Assembly: GCF_000686805.1 (NCBI RefSeq)
Contig: NZ_JMLP01000017.1
Coordinates: 1 to 64,000 of the forward strand
DNA: 64,000 nucleotides
Origin: Bacillus sp. UNC41MFS5
GTDB lineage: Bacteria > Bacillota > Bacilli > Bacillales_B > DSM-18226
Reading direction: 5' to 3'
Position numbers and translations under genes: made by a program
Shown: in pieces, positions 1 to 8,265 of the stretch
Layout: each line of letters begins with the position of its first letter
How positions within the stretch are numbered: position 1 is the first letter of the stretch
Notes under the pieces: generated by a model
Told to the model about the DNA's origin: nothing
What the model saw: only the letters and a program-made list of their open reading frames with translations
The model's database searches: none

Positions 1-1311
1 TCAAGGCATATTACGATGATGGCATTAGGCGGTGCCATTGGGGCAGGTTTATTTAAAGGAAGCAGTTCAGCAATTGATATGGCAGGCCCATCCGTACTAA
101 TTGCTTACTTGATAGGGGGCATCATCCTATTATTCATCATGCAAGGTTTAGCTGAAATGGCGGTCCGTAATACCGGTGCAAGAACATTCAGGGATCTTGT
201 CCAATCTATTTTAGGAGAGTATCCTGCCTATTTCCTTGATTGGATCTATTGGAAAATGTGGGTATTGAACATCACGGCCGAATCAGTCGTTGCGGCTATT
301 TTCATTCAATATTGGCTGCCTAAATATCCAATCTGGATACTGGCATTAGCTGTTTCTGTTTTAGTTACAGCAATCAACTTGCTATCAGTAAAGGTTTTTG
401 CTGAAACGGAGTACTGGCTTGCTTTAATTAAAATTACCGTCATCATTGTGTTCATCATGGCGGGATTATTGTTGCTGCTCGTGACGTTTGGTGATCATAC
501 AGCAGTCGGTTTCTCTAATTTGACTGACTATGGCGGTTTCTTTCCGAATGGATCAACAGGTTTAATCACTGCGATGCTGGTGGTAATTTATTCATATGGC
601 GGTACAGAAATTATCGGGGTCACATTGGCAGAAACGAAAAATCCTGAAAAAGTGGTTCCAAAAGCCGTTCGCAGTACATTGGTCAGGATCATTTCTTTCT
701 ATATCATTCCATTTTTCATCATCGTTAGTTTAATTCCTTGGAACGAAGTAAACGGGGTGCCTGAAAGTCCGTTTGTGATGGTCTTTCAAATGATAGGGAT
801 TCCAGGTGCTGACCATATTATGAACGCCGTTGTTCTAATAGCAATTATTTCATCGATGAACTCTGGATTGTATGGTTCATCCCGCGTTCTGTATACACAA
901 GCCGTGGACGGTCGCATTCCGAAAATCTTTTCAAGTTTATCCAAGAAGAAAGTTCCTGTTTATGCAATATTAATGTGTACTTCCACTTTATTTGGTGGTG
1001 TACTGGTTTCCTTATTTGCTGGAAGCAAGACCTTCGATTTCCTGATGGGATCGCTGGGATATACCGTATTATTCATCTGGTTGATCATTGCCTTCGCCCA
1101 TTTGAAATCACGTAAACAACAGCCCGGAAAAACTAGTGCCTATTCAGTTAAATGGTTCCCGTATACGACTTGGGCTGCGATTATCGCTTTAATTACGATC
1201 CTGATCGGAATCATTTTCACGACATCCATCATCGTAACGATCATTACACTTTGCATTTACATCTTTATTACCTTAACGTATGTATGGAAAAGACGCATTA
1301 ACAAAATCTAG
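1..1311 (+). CDS. amino acid permease, APC family (5' end outside window)
   Basis: Polytopic amino-acid/H+ symporter of the plasma membrane. The frame is open to base 1 and begins in the conserved first-helix motif of the family, S-R-H-I-T-M-M-A-L-G-G-A-I-G-A-G-L-F, where family members usually read HI-MIALGG-IG-GLF. Only about the first 15-20 residues are therefore missing. About 11-12 hydrophobic segments follow, including a NITAES helix-3 region and a loop with ETKNPEK-VPKA between helices 6 and 7, both typical of APC transporters. The substrate cannot be named from sequence. The gene stands alone; a dispersed repeat copy follows the stop. Confidence 0.9.
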   Translation, partial: SRHITMMALGGAIGAGLFKGSSSAIDMAGPSVLIAYLIGGIILLFIMQGLAEMAVRNTGARTFRDLVQSILGEYPAYFLDWIYWKMWVLNITAESVVAAIFIQYWLPKYPIWILALAVSVLVTAINLLSVKVFAETEYWLALIKITVIIVFIMAGLLLLLVTFGDHTAVGFSNLTDYGGFFPNGSTGLITAMLVVIYSYGGTEIIGVTLAETKNPEKVVPKAVRSTLVRIISFYIIPFFIIVSLIPWNEVNGVPESPFVMVFQMIGIPGADHIMNAVVLIAIISSMNSGLYGSSRVLYTQAVDGRIPKIFSSLSKKKVPVYAILMCTSTLFGGVLVSLFAGSKTFDFLMGSLGYTVLFIWLIIAFAHLKSRKQQPGKTSAYSVKWFPYTTWAAIIALITILIGIIFTTSIIVTIITLCIYIFITLTYVWKRRINKI

Positions 1312-1328
1312 CAGAAGTGATAATTAAT

Positions 1329-1416
1329 AAACTAACTGGTGCTTGAGTTTAACGAAGAGTTGCGGCAGCAGCTCCTATTCTTATTGTGCTAACGAAGCAG
1401 TTTAGTTGAAGAAGAA
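1329..1416. repeat. dispersed AACTAAC/GTTAGTT-type intergenic repeat, copy 1
   Basis: Two-part element: left block AACTAACTGGTGCTTGAGTT, middle TTGCGGC, then TTATTGTGCTAACGAAGCAG and right block TTTAGTTGAAGAAG. The same order of blocks recurs at many other intergenic sites in this window. Confidence 0.6.
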
Positions 1417-1507
1417 AAGAAGGAATGTTATAACAGTTAATGGAATTTTAATACAGTATTTAAGTTATACAACTTACACAAAGAGCAAGTTTGGGGGAGG
1501 TAAAGAA

Positions 1508-1783
1508 ATGCTGAGGAAAAAATCATTAATAGGAGTTTTTTTCCTCAGCAGTATGGTTTTATCAACTGGTTGTAATAGTTCAAAAATAACCGAAGAACAA
1601 GCAATAACAACTGTTAAAACAGTGGAAGACGACGATTATGGTAAAATTAAAATTATTTCTGTAACTCATAAGAATGGAGATTATGTAGTCAAGTGGGAAC
1701 GAAAGAGTAATTGTGAAAGTGGAACCGATTACGTCAGTGATATAAGTGGTAAGTTGACTCACGGTATATATAGAATATGTTAA
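1508..1783 (+). CDS. small secreted lipoprotein, function unknown
   Basis: 91 residues. The ATG at 1508 is chosen over an upstream in-frame start because GGGGGAGG lies seven bases before it and it gives a clean signal peptide: MLRKK, a hydrophobic stretch, then the lipobox LSTGC with Cys22 as the lipidation site. The mature part begins SSKITEEQAITTVK, which looks like the start of a PepSY-type or similar small beta domain followed by V-I-S-V-T-H-K-N-G-D-Y-V-V-K-W strands. No enzymatic motif is visible. It is expected on the outer face of the membrane. It sits between two repeat copies with no operon partner. Confidence 0.65.
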   Translation: MLRKKSLIGVFFLSSMVLSTGCNSSKITEEQAITTVKTVEDDDYGKIKIISVTHKNGDYVVKWERKSNCESGTDYVSDISGKLTHGIYRIC

Positions 1784-1823
1784 ATATTAATTATTCAATG
1801 GCGAGTTCAGTATCAATCTTGTT

Positions 1824-1852
1824 AAACTAACTGGGTGCTTTAGTTGAAGAAA
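1824..1852. repeat. dispersed intergenic repeat, left half only
   Basis: AAACTAACTGGGTGCTTTAG followed by TTGAAGAA is a left-block copy of the repeat; it runs straight into the next terminator. Confidence 0.5.
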
Positions 1853-1862
1853 GCCATTAATT

Positions 1863-1884
1863 GGACCTAAACAGGTCCTTTTTA
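1863..1884 (+). terminator. intrinsic terminator
   Basis: GGACCT-AAAC-AGGTCC stem-loop followed by five T residues; ends the lipoprotein transcript. Confidence 0.65.
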
Positions 1885-1989
1885 TTAACAAAACGTTAGT
1901 TCGTATATAATGAAAATCGAAGAGGTGATTGAATGTTCATACGGGACCTCGGTAAAATTAATGGCAACCTGCGTCTTTTTTACATTTAG

Positions 1990-2127
1990 CATTCGATATG
2001 CAACGTTTGTTTTCCTTACGTAGATCCAATTTCTCATCAACTTCGTGCAGCAGTAAAGCCTTGCGAGTTTATTCGGGGGGCATTCGAGGATGTGGTTGGA
2101 GTAGGTGGACCTAAGAGAATAAGATGA
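1990..2127 (+). pseudogene. possible 3' coding remnant, unidentified
   Basis: A 45-codon frame open from a TAG at 1987 to TGA at 2125 reads like real protein (PISHQLRAAVKPCEFIRGAF) but has no start or ribosome binding site. I do not recognise the family. The rest of the 350-base gap between the lipoprotein and the esterase shows nothing else apart from the terminator and a short 18-codon frame after an AGAGGTGAT sequence at about 1920. Confidence 0.25.
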
Positions 2128-2133
2128 ATAGTT

Positions 2134-3159
2134 TTATCCTCTTTTCTTAAAAAGCTTTGTAAAAAGGTCACGAAAAAAGTTCTTTTTAGGTGTTTCGACT
2201 AGATTTTCAACAGTGTGCTGATGATGTTTGGTGAAAAAATTCCAAATGATTTCTGTTGCATTTGGCCCTAATGGGTCGGTATATGAACCATTTGAGCTCC
2301 CGCCAGACCATGCGTGCCCCATTTGATCGATCATCCATAGTTCCATTAAAAGTTCACCGCCCCCATCACCGTATACATGTTTAGTACAACTTTTTCCATT
2401 GATAAGGTCTGATTTGACCTGGTAAGGTGTAATATCAGCTCTTCCTGTACCACCTTCTACAAGAAAATTAGTTTGTGCCCACTGTATGATAACCTGTTGT
2501 CCATTAATGGGATGTACAACTGTATCGCAGATACCATGGAAAACAATAACAGGCATTTTCTTCTTGAACTTTCCCATTTCCTGAAAGGCGCTGTTACCAC
2601 ATGCATAGGGGTCCGAAACGCCATTTTGCATGCTTTCTTTAGCAGCCTTAGCCATTGGATCGGTTAGAAAAAATACATTCGCAGCATCATAGGGAAGTCC
2701 CGCACATACTCCGATACCGCTAAATATATCTGGATAGGTAACTCCAAGAATGCAAGCAAGTGCCGCACCTGCAGATAAGCCAACTGCGTACACCTTACTT
2801 GAATCAATGCGGTATGTACCTTTAATCTGATTAATAATCGCATTAATTAACTTGGGATGTCCCTCTCCACGGTGCTGGTTTTTATCCAAAAACCAGTTCC
2901 AGCAGCCAAAAGGGTTATAAGCAGCCGGATTCGAAGGATTAAACAGGTGATTCATGTCAGGATAGAGTACGAGAAAGTTTTCTTTTTCAGCAAGCTCGTT
3001 CATATTTGTTCCAGCAGCAAAATCATCCGGATCTTGTTCACATCCATGAAGCATCACCATCAAAGGAGTATCTTTTTCCGCTTGATATTCGCTCGGAACA
3101 TAAAGTTTGTACCTAAAATCCTTATATGAAAAATTTAGAAATTCCCCCAACTTTATCAA
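2134..3159 (-). CDS. PHB depolymerase/feruloyl-esterase family alpha/beta hydrolase
   Basis: 341 residues, family of the short-chain PHA depolymerases and esterases (esterase PHB type). Visible elements: oxyanion-hole region MLHGCEQ (37-42), nucleophile elbow GLSAG with Ser129, acid Asp212 in HGICDTVVHP, and catalytic His282 in QMGHAWSGG, the last block being diagnostic of the family. There is no signal peptide, unlike secreted PHA depolymerases, so it probably acts inside the cell or on another ester. The C-terminal 35 residues are lysine-rich. Start ATG has an upstream GGAGG on the - strand. Monocistronic, facing the lipoprotein gene. Confidence 0.8.
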   Translation of the reverse strand: MIKLGEFLNFSYKDFRYKLYVPSEYQAEKDTPLMVMLHGCEQDPDDFAAGTNMNELAEKENFLVLYPDMNHLFNPSNPAAYNPFGCWNWFLDKNQHRGEGHPKLINAIINQIKGTYRIDSSKVYAVGLSAGAALACILGVTYPDIFSGIGVCAGLPYDAANVFFLTDPMAKAAKESMQNGVSDPYACGNSAFQEMGKFKKKMPVIVFHGICDTVVHPINGQQVIIQWAQTNFLVEGGTGRADITPYQVKSDLINGKSCTKHVYGDGGGELLMELWMIDQMGHAWSGGSSNGSYTDPLGPNATEIIWNFFTKHHQHTVENLVETPKKNFFRDLFTKLFKKRG

Positions 3160-3563
3160 CCCTCCTTAACTTAAACTAAATGTTTCCATTATACTTCTAC
3201 ATGTTCCTATTTTTATCGAAAGAAGCATTCCATTCAATATTTGATGAAATAACATGCTGCTCAACCTCCTACTATGTATTTTAAGAGACGAAAGAGGAAA
3301 GTAAATCCTTCTATTTTCCTTTAGCCGATATGTCTAAAGTAGTAATATTGGATTATTGTATAAATATTTAGAAGAAGATTGGCATGAAATTCTATTAGAA
3401 ATAATGACTAACTTTTTTCAAAAAAGATACGTTTTTGATTCAAAAACCTTCCTTTTCCATTCTTCGAGAACCGAAGGAAAGAATATGTGAACTTTGTGTC
3501 GGCGAAATGAAAATGAGTTATTGGACAAAACGAACATAATACCACTAGAAGAGAAGGTGCTTA

Positions 3564-3646
3564 TTGAACTAACAGGTGCTTTACTTCAATAAGGAGTAAG
3601 GCTTTTTTCTTGTTCAACGAAAGGGGCAGGTTAGTTGAAGAAAGAA
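3564..3646. repeat. dispersed intergenic repeat, copy 2 (both halves)
   Basis: Left block GAACTAACAGGTGCTTTA, right block TTGTTCAACGAAAGGGGCAG then GTTAGTTGAAGAA. The 520-base gap 3160-3679 otherwise holds AT-rich promoter-like sequence and no supportable gene. Confidence 0.6.
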
Positions 3647-3679
3647 TGGTAAAATAAAATCTAATAATATTATTTTTAC

Positions 3680-4063
3680 TTGGTGGTGTTTAACATAGAT
3701 AAATTGAAAATATATGAAGAATTGAAAACCTTAAAGGAAAGTCTATATAACCCTTTTCCATACAAGGATACTGATAAAATACAAGAGGATTTCTATAAGG
3801 AACTTTCTGAGGAGGATTGTCTGACAGGCGATTTAAACACATTTTGGATGAATATTGCAGGAAGCCTAATCTATGTATTGAGAGGAAATTCAAAAAGAAT
3901 TCCCCAAGGACAAATAGAATGGCTTCATTTTTCTTTCTTTGATATATTTCATCAATATCGCTTTTTAGAAGAAAAAATGGCTGATTATCCAACATTTTAT
4001 GAAGAGTATAGGTATAATGAAAAAGCACGAAAATTATTATTAGATTATTTATCTTTTAACTAA
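3680..4063 (+). CDS. YxiJ-like small protein
   Basis: 127 residues, soluble, acidic and aromatic-rich. The pattern NPFPYKD near residue 25, a central NIAGSLIYVLRG-----IPKGQ/IPQGQ-type block (residues 57-78) and SFFDIFHQYRF recall the YxiJ-like family found near wapA in B. subtilis; this is recognition from memory and not an alignment. Many members lie among toxin-immunity genes, but no toxin is present here. Start is uncertain: TTG 3680, GTG 3683 or GTG 3686, with no clear ribosome binding site. The gene is flanked by repeat copies on both sides. Confidence 0.55.
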   Translation: MVVFNIDKLKIYEELKTLKESLYNPFPYKDTDKIQEDFYKELSEEDCLTGDLNTFWMNIAGSLIYVLRGNSKRIPQGQIEWLHFSFFDIFHQYRFLEEKMADYPTFYEEYRYNEKARKLLLDYLSFN

Positions 4064-4071
4064 TCCTTAGT

Positions 4072-4155
4072 CAGCTAACGGGTGCTTGAATTGAAGATGG
4101 TGGTCACTGCGGAGAACTTTTTGCTTGTTGTGTTATCAAATACAATTAGCTAAAA
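4072..4155. repeat. dispersed intergenic repeat, copy 3
   Basis: CAGCTAACGGGTGCTTGAAT, TTGAAGAT, CTGCGG, TTTTTGCTTGTTGTGTTA and a closing AATTAGCTAA; ends are inverted relative to each other. Confidence 0.6.
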
Positions 4156-4198
4156 AATACTAGGAGGTTTATGCTGTGAGCATCTTATTTAGTATGAA

Positions 4199-4516
4199 TT
4201 AGCTCTCTCCTTGTAACCACCAATAAATAAACAAGCATAGTCCTTCTATAATCCATAATGCAGGAAATACATTTAACATTGCAGATTTCAGGTGTTGTCC
4301 ATCCCGAAGAAATCTCTTTGAAGCTAACACTGTTAATATTACTGTCACAACAAAACAAGGGTAAGAAAGGAAAAGTATCCATCTGAAAATTTCCTTTTCT
4401 GAACCAGGGGCATCAAAAATCATCCCCATCATAATACCAGGTATAAATCCTATTACAATCAAAATTCCAAATATCGATTGAGTTGTATTTATTAGTTTTT
4501 CTACCCTTGTATCCAC
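4199..4516 (-). CDS. small integral membrane protein, unknown function
   Basis: About 105 residues with three hydrophobic segments (roughly residues 13-35, 45-63 and 82-100 from this start). The GTG at 4516 or TTG at 4519 is preferred because AGGAG lies 5-8 bases upstream; a longer GTG start at 4537 lacks such a site. No conserved family motif is recognised. Between segments 1 and 2 is a short acidic loop (DAPGSEKE). It stands alone, convergent with the YxiJ-like gene. Confidence 0.5.
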   Translation of the reverse strand: MDTRVEKLINTTQSIFGILIVIGFIPGIMMGMIFDAPGSEKEIFRWILFLSYPCFVVTVILTVLASKRFLRDGQHLKSAMLNVFPALWIIEGLCLFIYWWLQGES

Positions 4517-4655
4517 CAAACCCACTCCTATATTCACCCTGTAAATTTACATCAATATTACCATAGACTCCAACTCTTTAGTCCTAAGTACCTTAACAAA
4601 ATTAAAGTATTTTGTTAGTTGGTTAACACATTCATTTTATTTACTTTCTTCAAGG

Positions 4656-4754
4656 CTTTTCAATAATGTATCGGCAAAATCAAAAGCTTCTGTATGTCCC
4701 AATTGTGGCTATGTAGCTCTTTACATTGATGAATTTAAAGAATTTAAACAGTAA
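4656..4754 (+). pseudogene. 3' remnant of a zinc-ribbon protein
   Basis: The frame ending at TAA 4752-4754 reads VSAKSKASVCPNCGYVALYI then DEFKEFKQ. The CPNCGY pair is the C-terminal half of a zinc ribbon, as seen at the end of small nucleic-acid-binding proteins in Bacillus. There is no start or first Cys pair, so only the tail survives. Confidence 0.4.
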
Positions 4755-4782
4755 ATATGTTTTATAATCTAAAGTAGCCACT

Positions 4783-4885
4783 GCTTCAATAACGAAGGAT
4801 ATTATTGAAGTAACGGGGTGCTGATAAGAAAGCCGATTAAGGAGAAAATAGAGAGTGTGATTGAGGTAACGGGTCCGTTAGATGA
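4783..4885. repeat. dispersed intergenic repeat, copy 4 (rearranged)
   Basis: CTTCAATAACGAAGGAT, TTGAAGTAACGGGGTGCTGA and a second TTGAGGTAACGGGTCCGTTA block show two overlapping half-copies. Confidence 0.45.
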
Positions 4886-4895
4886 ACATGAGGAG

Positions 4896-4920
4896 GACCG
4901 TCAGGAGACGGTCTTTTTAT
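4896..4920 (+). terminator. intrinsic terminator
   Basis: GACCGTC-AGGA-GACGGTC followed by TTTTT. No intact + gene precedes it; it probably belonged to the lost zinc-ribbon gene. Confidence 0.6.
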
Positions 4921-4989
4921 TTACTATTATTGTTCGCTCTAATGTGCATTTCCACTGAATAACTAGCTAATTTAATACGCTTGTGTTGA

Positions 4990-5178
4990 TTAGTCCTCAT
5001 TTGTATCTAAATAAGGTTTGCCGCCAGCGTAACTAGAGTGAGTTGATGGATCCTCACTTGTTGTGTCTAAATAAGGATTATTAATCTGAATTGAAGTATT
5101 CTTACTTGTATCTAAATATGGAAGTCCTCCATCATAATTATCAGTTTTTCTTGGTAGTTTATGAATTTGTTCTCGCAT
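4990..5178 (-). CDS. short protein with three PYLDT repeats
   Basis: 62 residues with GLPYLDT (18-24), NPYLDT (34-39) and GKPYLDT (53-59), spaced about 16-19 residues apart by Ser/Thr/Asn-rich linkers. No signal peptide and no hydrophobic segment, so probably soluble and disordered between motifs. Expression is credible: GGAGGTGAATTTT stands directly before the ATG. The repeated aromatic-acidic motif looks like a short linear docking motif in multiple copies, which is inference. I know no named family. Monocistronic, between two repeat-rich gaps. Confidence 0.6.
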   Translation of the reverse strand: MREQIHKLPRKTDNYDGGLPYLDTSKNTSIQINNPYLDTTSEDPSTHSSYAGGKPYLDTNED

Positions 5179-5370
5179 AAAAATTCACCTCCGTTATTAT
5201 ATGTTGTGTGGTTGTGGTGATAAATATCAGGAAGTTTGGAGGGAATTAGAAAAAACAGGTTAGTTGTAATGGGAGGGTGGTTTTAGAGGTGAAAACTTCG
5301 GTACCATGTAATGGGTAATACATATAATAACTACAGTTAATCTACTAAATTTAGACGAGGAGAAAATTTT

Positions 5371-5697
5371 ATGCTTACCGAAGCCGATGCATTTAGAGTA
5401 GGCAATATATTAACTGTAAGACTCATTGGTCAATTCCCCACACCATGTGATGAGGTAAGAGAACTCGTAAATTACCCGGCTAATGGAATTGGTTCTGCTC
5501 GAGTTTTTCTTAGAGAAGGCAGAAAACCCGGAATGGAAAATATGTACTGCACCCAGGGATTGGGGGGAATATGGAATATAAATTCATTGATACGTGACAA
5601 ATATTCTAAGACTGTTGAGATTTTTATAAATGACCATTTTGTGAGGGAAATTCGAGTCATAGAAATCTCATCAGAAGGATGGCATAACATCCATTGA
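5371..5697 (+). CDS. hypothetical soluble protein
   Basis: 108 residues; start ATG follows GACGAGGAG at good spacing. The sequence is mainly beta (alternating V-I-T-V-R, ARVFLRE, TVEIFINDHFVREIRV) with two Cys (in PTPCDEV and MYCTQG) and no membrane segment. I do not recognise a family. It could be an orphan immunity-type protein given the neighbourhood, but nothing in the sequence proves that. Followed by its own terminator. Confidence 0.55.
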   Translation: MLTEADAFRVGNILTVRLIGQFPTPCDEVRELVNYPANGIGSARVFLREGRKPGMENMYCTQGLGGIWNINSLIRDKYSKTVEIFINDHFVREIRVIEISSEGWHNIH

Positions 5698-5760
5698 ATG
5701 AAGCTTTATCAATAATTGAAATTGAAGAAAAACACTTTTAATTTAAATGGGATTAATAAT

Positions 5761-5801
5761 ATACACCACGGGGGATTCCGCCTCCTATGGTGTATTTTTT
5801 A
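5761..5801 (+). terminator. intrinsic terminator
   Basis: ATACACCA...TGGTGTAT outer stem with an inner GGGGGA/CCTCC pairing, then TTTTTT; ends the 5371 gene. Confidence 0.7.
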
Positions 5802-5810
5802 TTTGACTCG

Positions 5811-5955
5811 CTTTACCATATCCAAAATGTCAATAACTATCATAGCCGCTTGAAAGGCTGGATGGACAGGTTTAATGGCGTGGCAACTAAATACCATGAA
5901 CATTATTTGAGTTGGCTTCAATTCCTGGGCGTGATTCGTTTCCGTAATGATTCTG
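5811..5955 (+). mobile_element. IS1595-type (ISXO2-like) transposase 3' fragment
   Basis: The frame reads [20 protein letters not shown] then [17 protein letters not shown], the typical C-terminal block of ISXO2/IS1595 family DDE transposases (H-QTVN--HS--K-W---F-GV-TKYL--YL-WF). Everything upstream is missing; the fragment starts in the preceding terminator. No terminal inverted repeats are recognised. Confidence 0.65.
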
Positions 5956-6174
5956 CAACAATAAGCAAAATGGTTATTGAGAGTTGTCTGTTATCCACCA
6001 ATGCCACTTATGAGAGGTTAAGAATATCGACATTTAAGTTATAATGCCTTTTCCTTGCTTGATTAACGGAATAGCTTACTTGAACAAGATTCTTAAGTAT
6101 TACGAACTGATTGTATAATTTTTATGATATATTAATTAACTTTTTTCTCTTTTATTCATCCTTCTCTTCAATTT

Positions 6175-6525
6175 TTATTCAGTAGATGAACCCTCAACTG
6201 GCGTATAAATGCTACACCAAAAATCTGTATTACTATGAACTTGTAAAGAAGATAAATTAAATAGCATTTTTCCTGCCTTGGAATGCCTAAATTCAATTAA
6301 AACTTCTGGTGCCATACTTACCTGATTTTCTTGCCATAAAGACTCAAACTCTGGATTAAGATTAGTCATTTCTTCGAGAAATTGAGTGTACCATTCATCT
6401 CCCATATATTGGCCATAATAAACCCGAAAGATGGATAGAAAACCTTTCACAAAATGCTCCCAATTGACAGTTAAAGCCCTCAACTCTTTCCTAGTAAACA
6501 CTAAGCGGATTTTTCTTCGGGGCAA
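6175..6525 (-). pseudogene. C-terminal ligand-binding domain of an XRE/MmyB-type regulator, HTH lost
   Basis: The 116 residues match the MmyB-like domain that follows an XRE helix-turn-helix: R-K-I-R-L-V-F, NWEHFVKGFLSIFR-YYG-Y, W-TQFLEEM---NPEF-SLW, EFRHSKAGKMLFN, and a terminal IYTPVEGS. In the family this module starts near residue 110 of a roughly 270-residue protein, so the whole N-terminal DNA-binding half is absent. The break abuts the 5' break of the DUF1801 fragment on the other strand at about 6522, so one deletion removed both promoters and 5' ends. Confidence 0.65.
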
Positions 6526-6689
6526 ATCTTTTTGACCCGAAAGAACTGTTAGAAGGCACTGGGAAACGTATGCGTCACATCAAAGTAAGGACAGTGGTGG
6601 AAGCAGGGACTGATGAATTGGCAGAATTGATCCGACTGACCTGGGCCGATGCAGACACCGACTGTTGCCAGCCTGAATCCAAAAGCTAG
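6522..6689 (+). pseudogene. C-terminal fragment of a DUF1801 family protein
   Basis: The + frame reads ANLFDPKELLEGTGKRMRHI and continues to ELAELIRLTWADADTD before TAG at 6687. LLEGTGKRMRH-K is the signature of DUF1801 (YdhG-like) proteins near their C-terminus. No start codon or N-terminal two-thirds remain. Confidence 0.55.
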
Positions 6690-6708
6690 GGGCACATACT
6701 GATGGCCG

Positions 6709-6757
6709 ATTGTGAAGAAATGTACTTAAACTATCTGACAGATTAGTTTAAGAAGGA
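6709..6757. repeat. dispersed intergenic repeat, head segment
   Basis: GATTGTGAAGAAATGTACTT, AAACTA and ATTAGTTTAAGAAGGA: the TTGTGAAG-TGTACTTAAACTA head found also at 10899, 22317, 24391, 30788 and 32629, here joined to the right end. Confidence 0.5.
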
Positions 6758-6815
6758 TTTTAAATCCCCTTGGAGAATTTTTAGATTATCCTATTTAAAG
6801 AGAAGTGATTTTTAG

Positions 6816-7225
6816 TTGAAATATGAGCAAAAGGATTTCACTGAAGAACTAAAGATAAAGATAAAAAATACTGATTCGGCAATAAAAAAACATATCGAAA
6901 AATTGTTAAATGAGAATAAAACTGTTTTTTTAAGAAGAACTTACAATTTGATGCTGATTTCAATAAAGATGGCGATGACCCTTTTAAGCCTGGGTATAGT
7001 TCCTCAGTTGCAATAGGTATTTCTGATATACCTGACAAAAATGGTGAACTTATTGACTTACATATTATTAAAATATGGGAATGTGAACGCACCCTCTTAG
7101 GTATGCCAATTTCAAAACACATACCAGGAAGCAAGATTATCGGTGAACTACTTGATGAAACATTAGAAGAAATTAAAGAGGAATTAAAGGAATATATTGA
7201 GGAAGTATTAGTTGATGCAAATTAG
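6816..7225 (+). pseudogene. hypothetical soluble protein, frameshifted
   Basis: First frame (TTG 6816) gives a Lys/Glu-rich helix ending ...LNENKTVF. The continuation lies in another frame: KKNLQFDADFNKDGDDPFK, then IGISDIPDKNGELIDLHIIK and a final acidic helix to TAG 7223. The switch falls at a run of seven T (6925-6931), so a one-base indel there would restore a protein of about 137 residues. Either a true mutation or a homopolymer error. Family not recognised; the size and charge fit immunity-type proteins, which is a guess. Confidence 0.55.
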
Positions 7226-7227
7226 AG

Positions 7228-7260
7228 TTCTTCTTCAACAAACAGGGGCAAGAGCTGCAG
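7228..7260. repeat. dispersed intergenic repeat, fragment
   Basis: TTCTTCTTCAACAAACAGGG followed by GCAAGAGCTGCAG resembles the right half of the repeat. Confidence 0.35.
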
Positions 7261-7320
7261 AATAGCAAGGTAAATCTATATCACTTGATCTAGTTATTTC
7301 GAGGGAAGGAGAAGTTATCA

Positions 7321-7512
7321 ATGGGAATGACATACGAAGATTGTAAAAAAGTTATTAGAAATATGGAAGAAAGACTGGATTACCACAAGATGTTAGCCAG
7401 GTACACTAAACAAACAGTAAAGTTAAAAAAACATCAAGCTGACATAAAATACTGGGAAGAAGCTATAAAGCAAGTAAAAGAGGACTTTGGCTCTGTTTAC
7501 GATAATAGATAA
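7321..7512 (+). CDS. 63-residue charged coiled-coil-like protein
   Basis: Starts ATG after GGGAAGGAGAAG at good spacing. The whole protein is predicted helical with heptad-like spacing (MEERLDYHKML, VKLKKHQADIKYWEEAIKQV) and no membrane segment. It could be an oligomerising partner or small immunity protein. No recognised family. Monocistronic, bracketed by repeat fragments. Confidence 0.5.
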   Translation: MGMTYEDCKKVIRNMEERLDYHKMLARYTKQTVKLKKHQADIKYWEEAIKQVKEDFGSVYDNR

Positions 7513-7546
7513 AACAGCAGAACGGTCTTTAACTCTCGGGGGCGAC

Positions 7547-7610
7547 GCTTCAATAACGAAGGATAACTTTTTCTTATTGAAGTAACAGAGCAAGTTAGTT
7601 GAATAAGAAA
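7547..7610. repeat. dispersed intergenic repeat, copy 5
   Basis: CTTCAATAACGAAGGATAAC, TTTTTCTTATTGAAGTAACA and GAGCAAGTTAGTTGAATAAG; the right block is well preserved. Confidence 0.5.
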
Positions 7611-7665
7611 TGATATAATTTGGTATTAATTTGTATAATGAGTATCAGTTTTAAGGAGGTACAAA

Positions 7666-8265
7666 ATGAATCAAATACATAAAAAGTCTGATACTTTAAT
7701 CATTGTAATAACGAAATTTATGGAATAAACCAACATATGCAGAGTTTTTGCGATTTATTATCGAATCAGAGTTTTAATGTCATTTGTCAAAATTTATTAG
7801 AACGAGAGATACCTTTTGATTATTCACAAGAGGAAGATGCTTATCGTAATTTTATGGAGAACGTAGGATTCGCTAATGCTTTGCATAAAATAAAAAATAT
7901 ATTATCAGATGTTAAAGATGAATACGAAAAAATATTTATTATTGGCTTTAGTGAAGGGACGACTATTGCTTGGTTATATAGTGACCAAGATTGTATCGAT
8001 GGAATAGTCGGATACTATGGTTCACGTATTAGGAATTACGTGGAAAATAACACCACAATGTCCTACAATACTATTCTTTCCGCAAGAAGAACAATCATTT
8101 AATGTGGATGAGTTAATTTTAGATTTAGAAAAAATGAATATCGAAATGCATAAATTTAAAGGAAAACACGGATTCAGTGACCCATACTCTCCACAATATA
8201 ATGAAAAATCAGCAGAAAAAGCATTTAGTGAAATGGTGGGAAAATATGGGGGTAAATATGAATAA
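7666..8265 (+). pseudogene. dienelactone-hydrolase-like alpha/beta hydrolase, two frameshifts
   Basis: ATG at 7666 follows AAGGAGGT. The first 15 residues (KKSDTLIIVI) match the family's first strand; a one-base loss near 7711 moves the frame, after which HxEIYGIN-type sequence, Q-F-DLLS, the nucleophile elbow IIGFSEGTT and GIVGYYGSRIR are all present. A one-base gain in the A run 8044-8047 shifts the frame again, and the tail PQCPTILFFPQEEQSFNVDE ... HKFKGKHGFSDPYSP (including the likely catalytic His) ends at TAA 8263. Both lesions together make the gene non-functional as assembled. Confidence 0.7.

Noticed and set aside
2473..3129. + strand frames across the esterase gene
   Set aside because: Shadows of the PHB-depolymerase-like gene, without ribosome binding sites.
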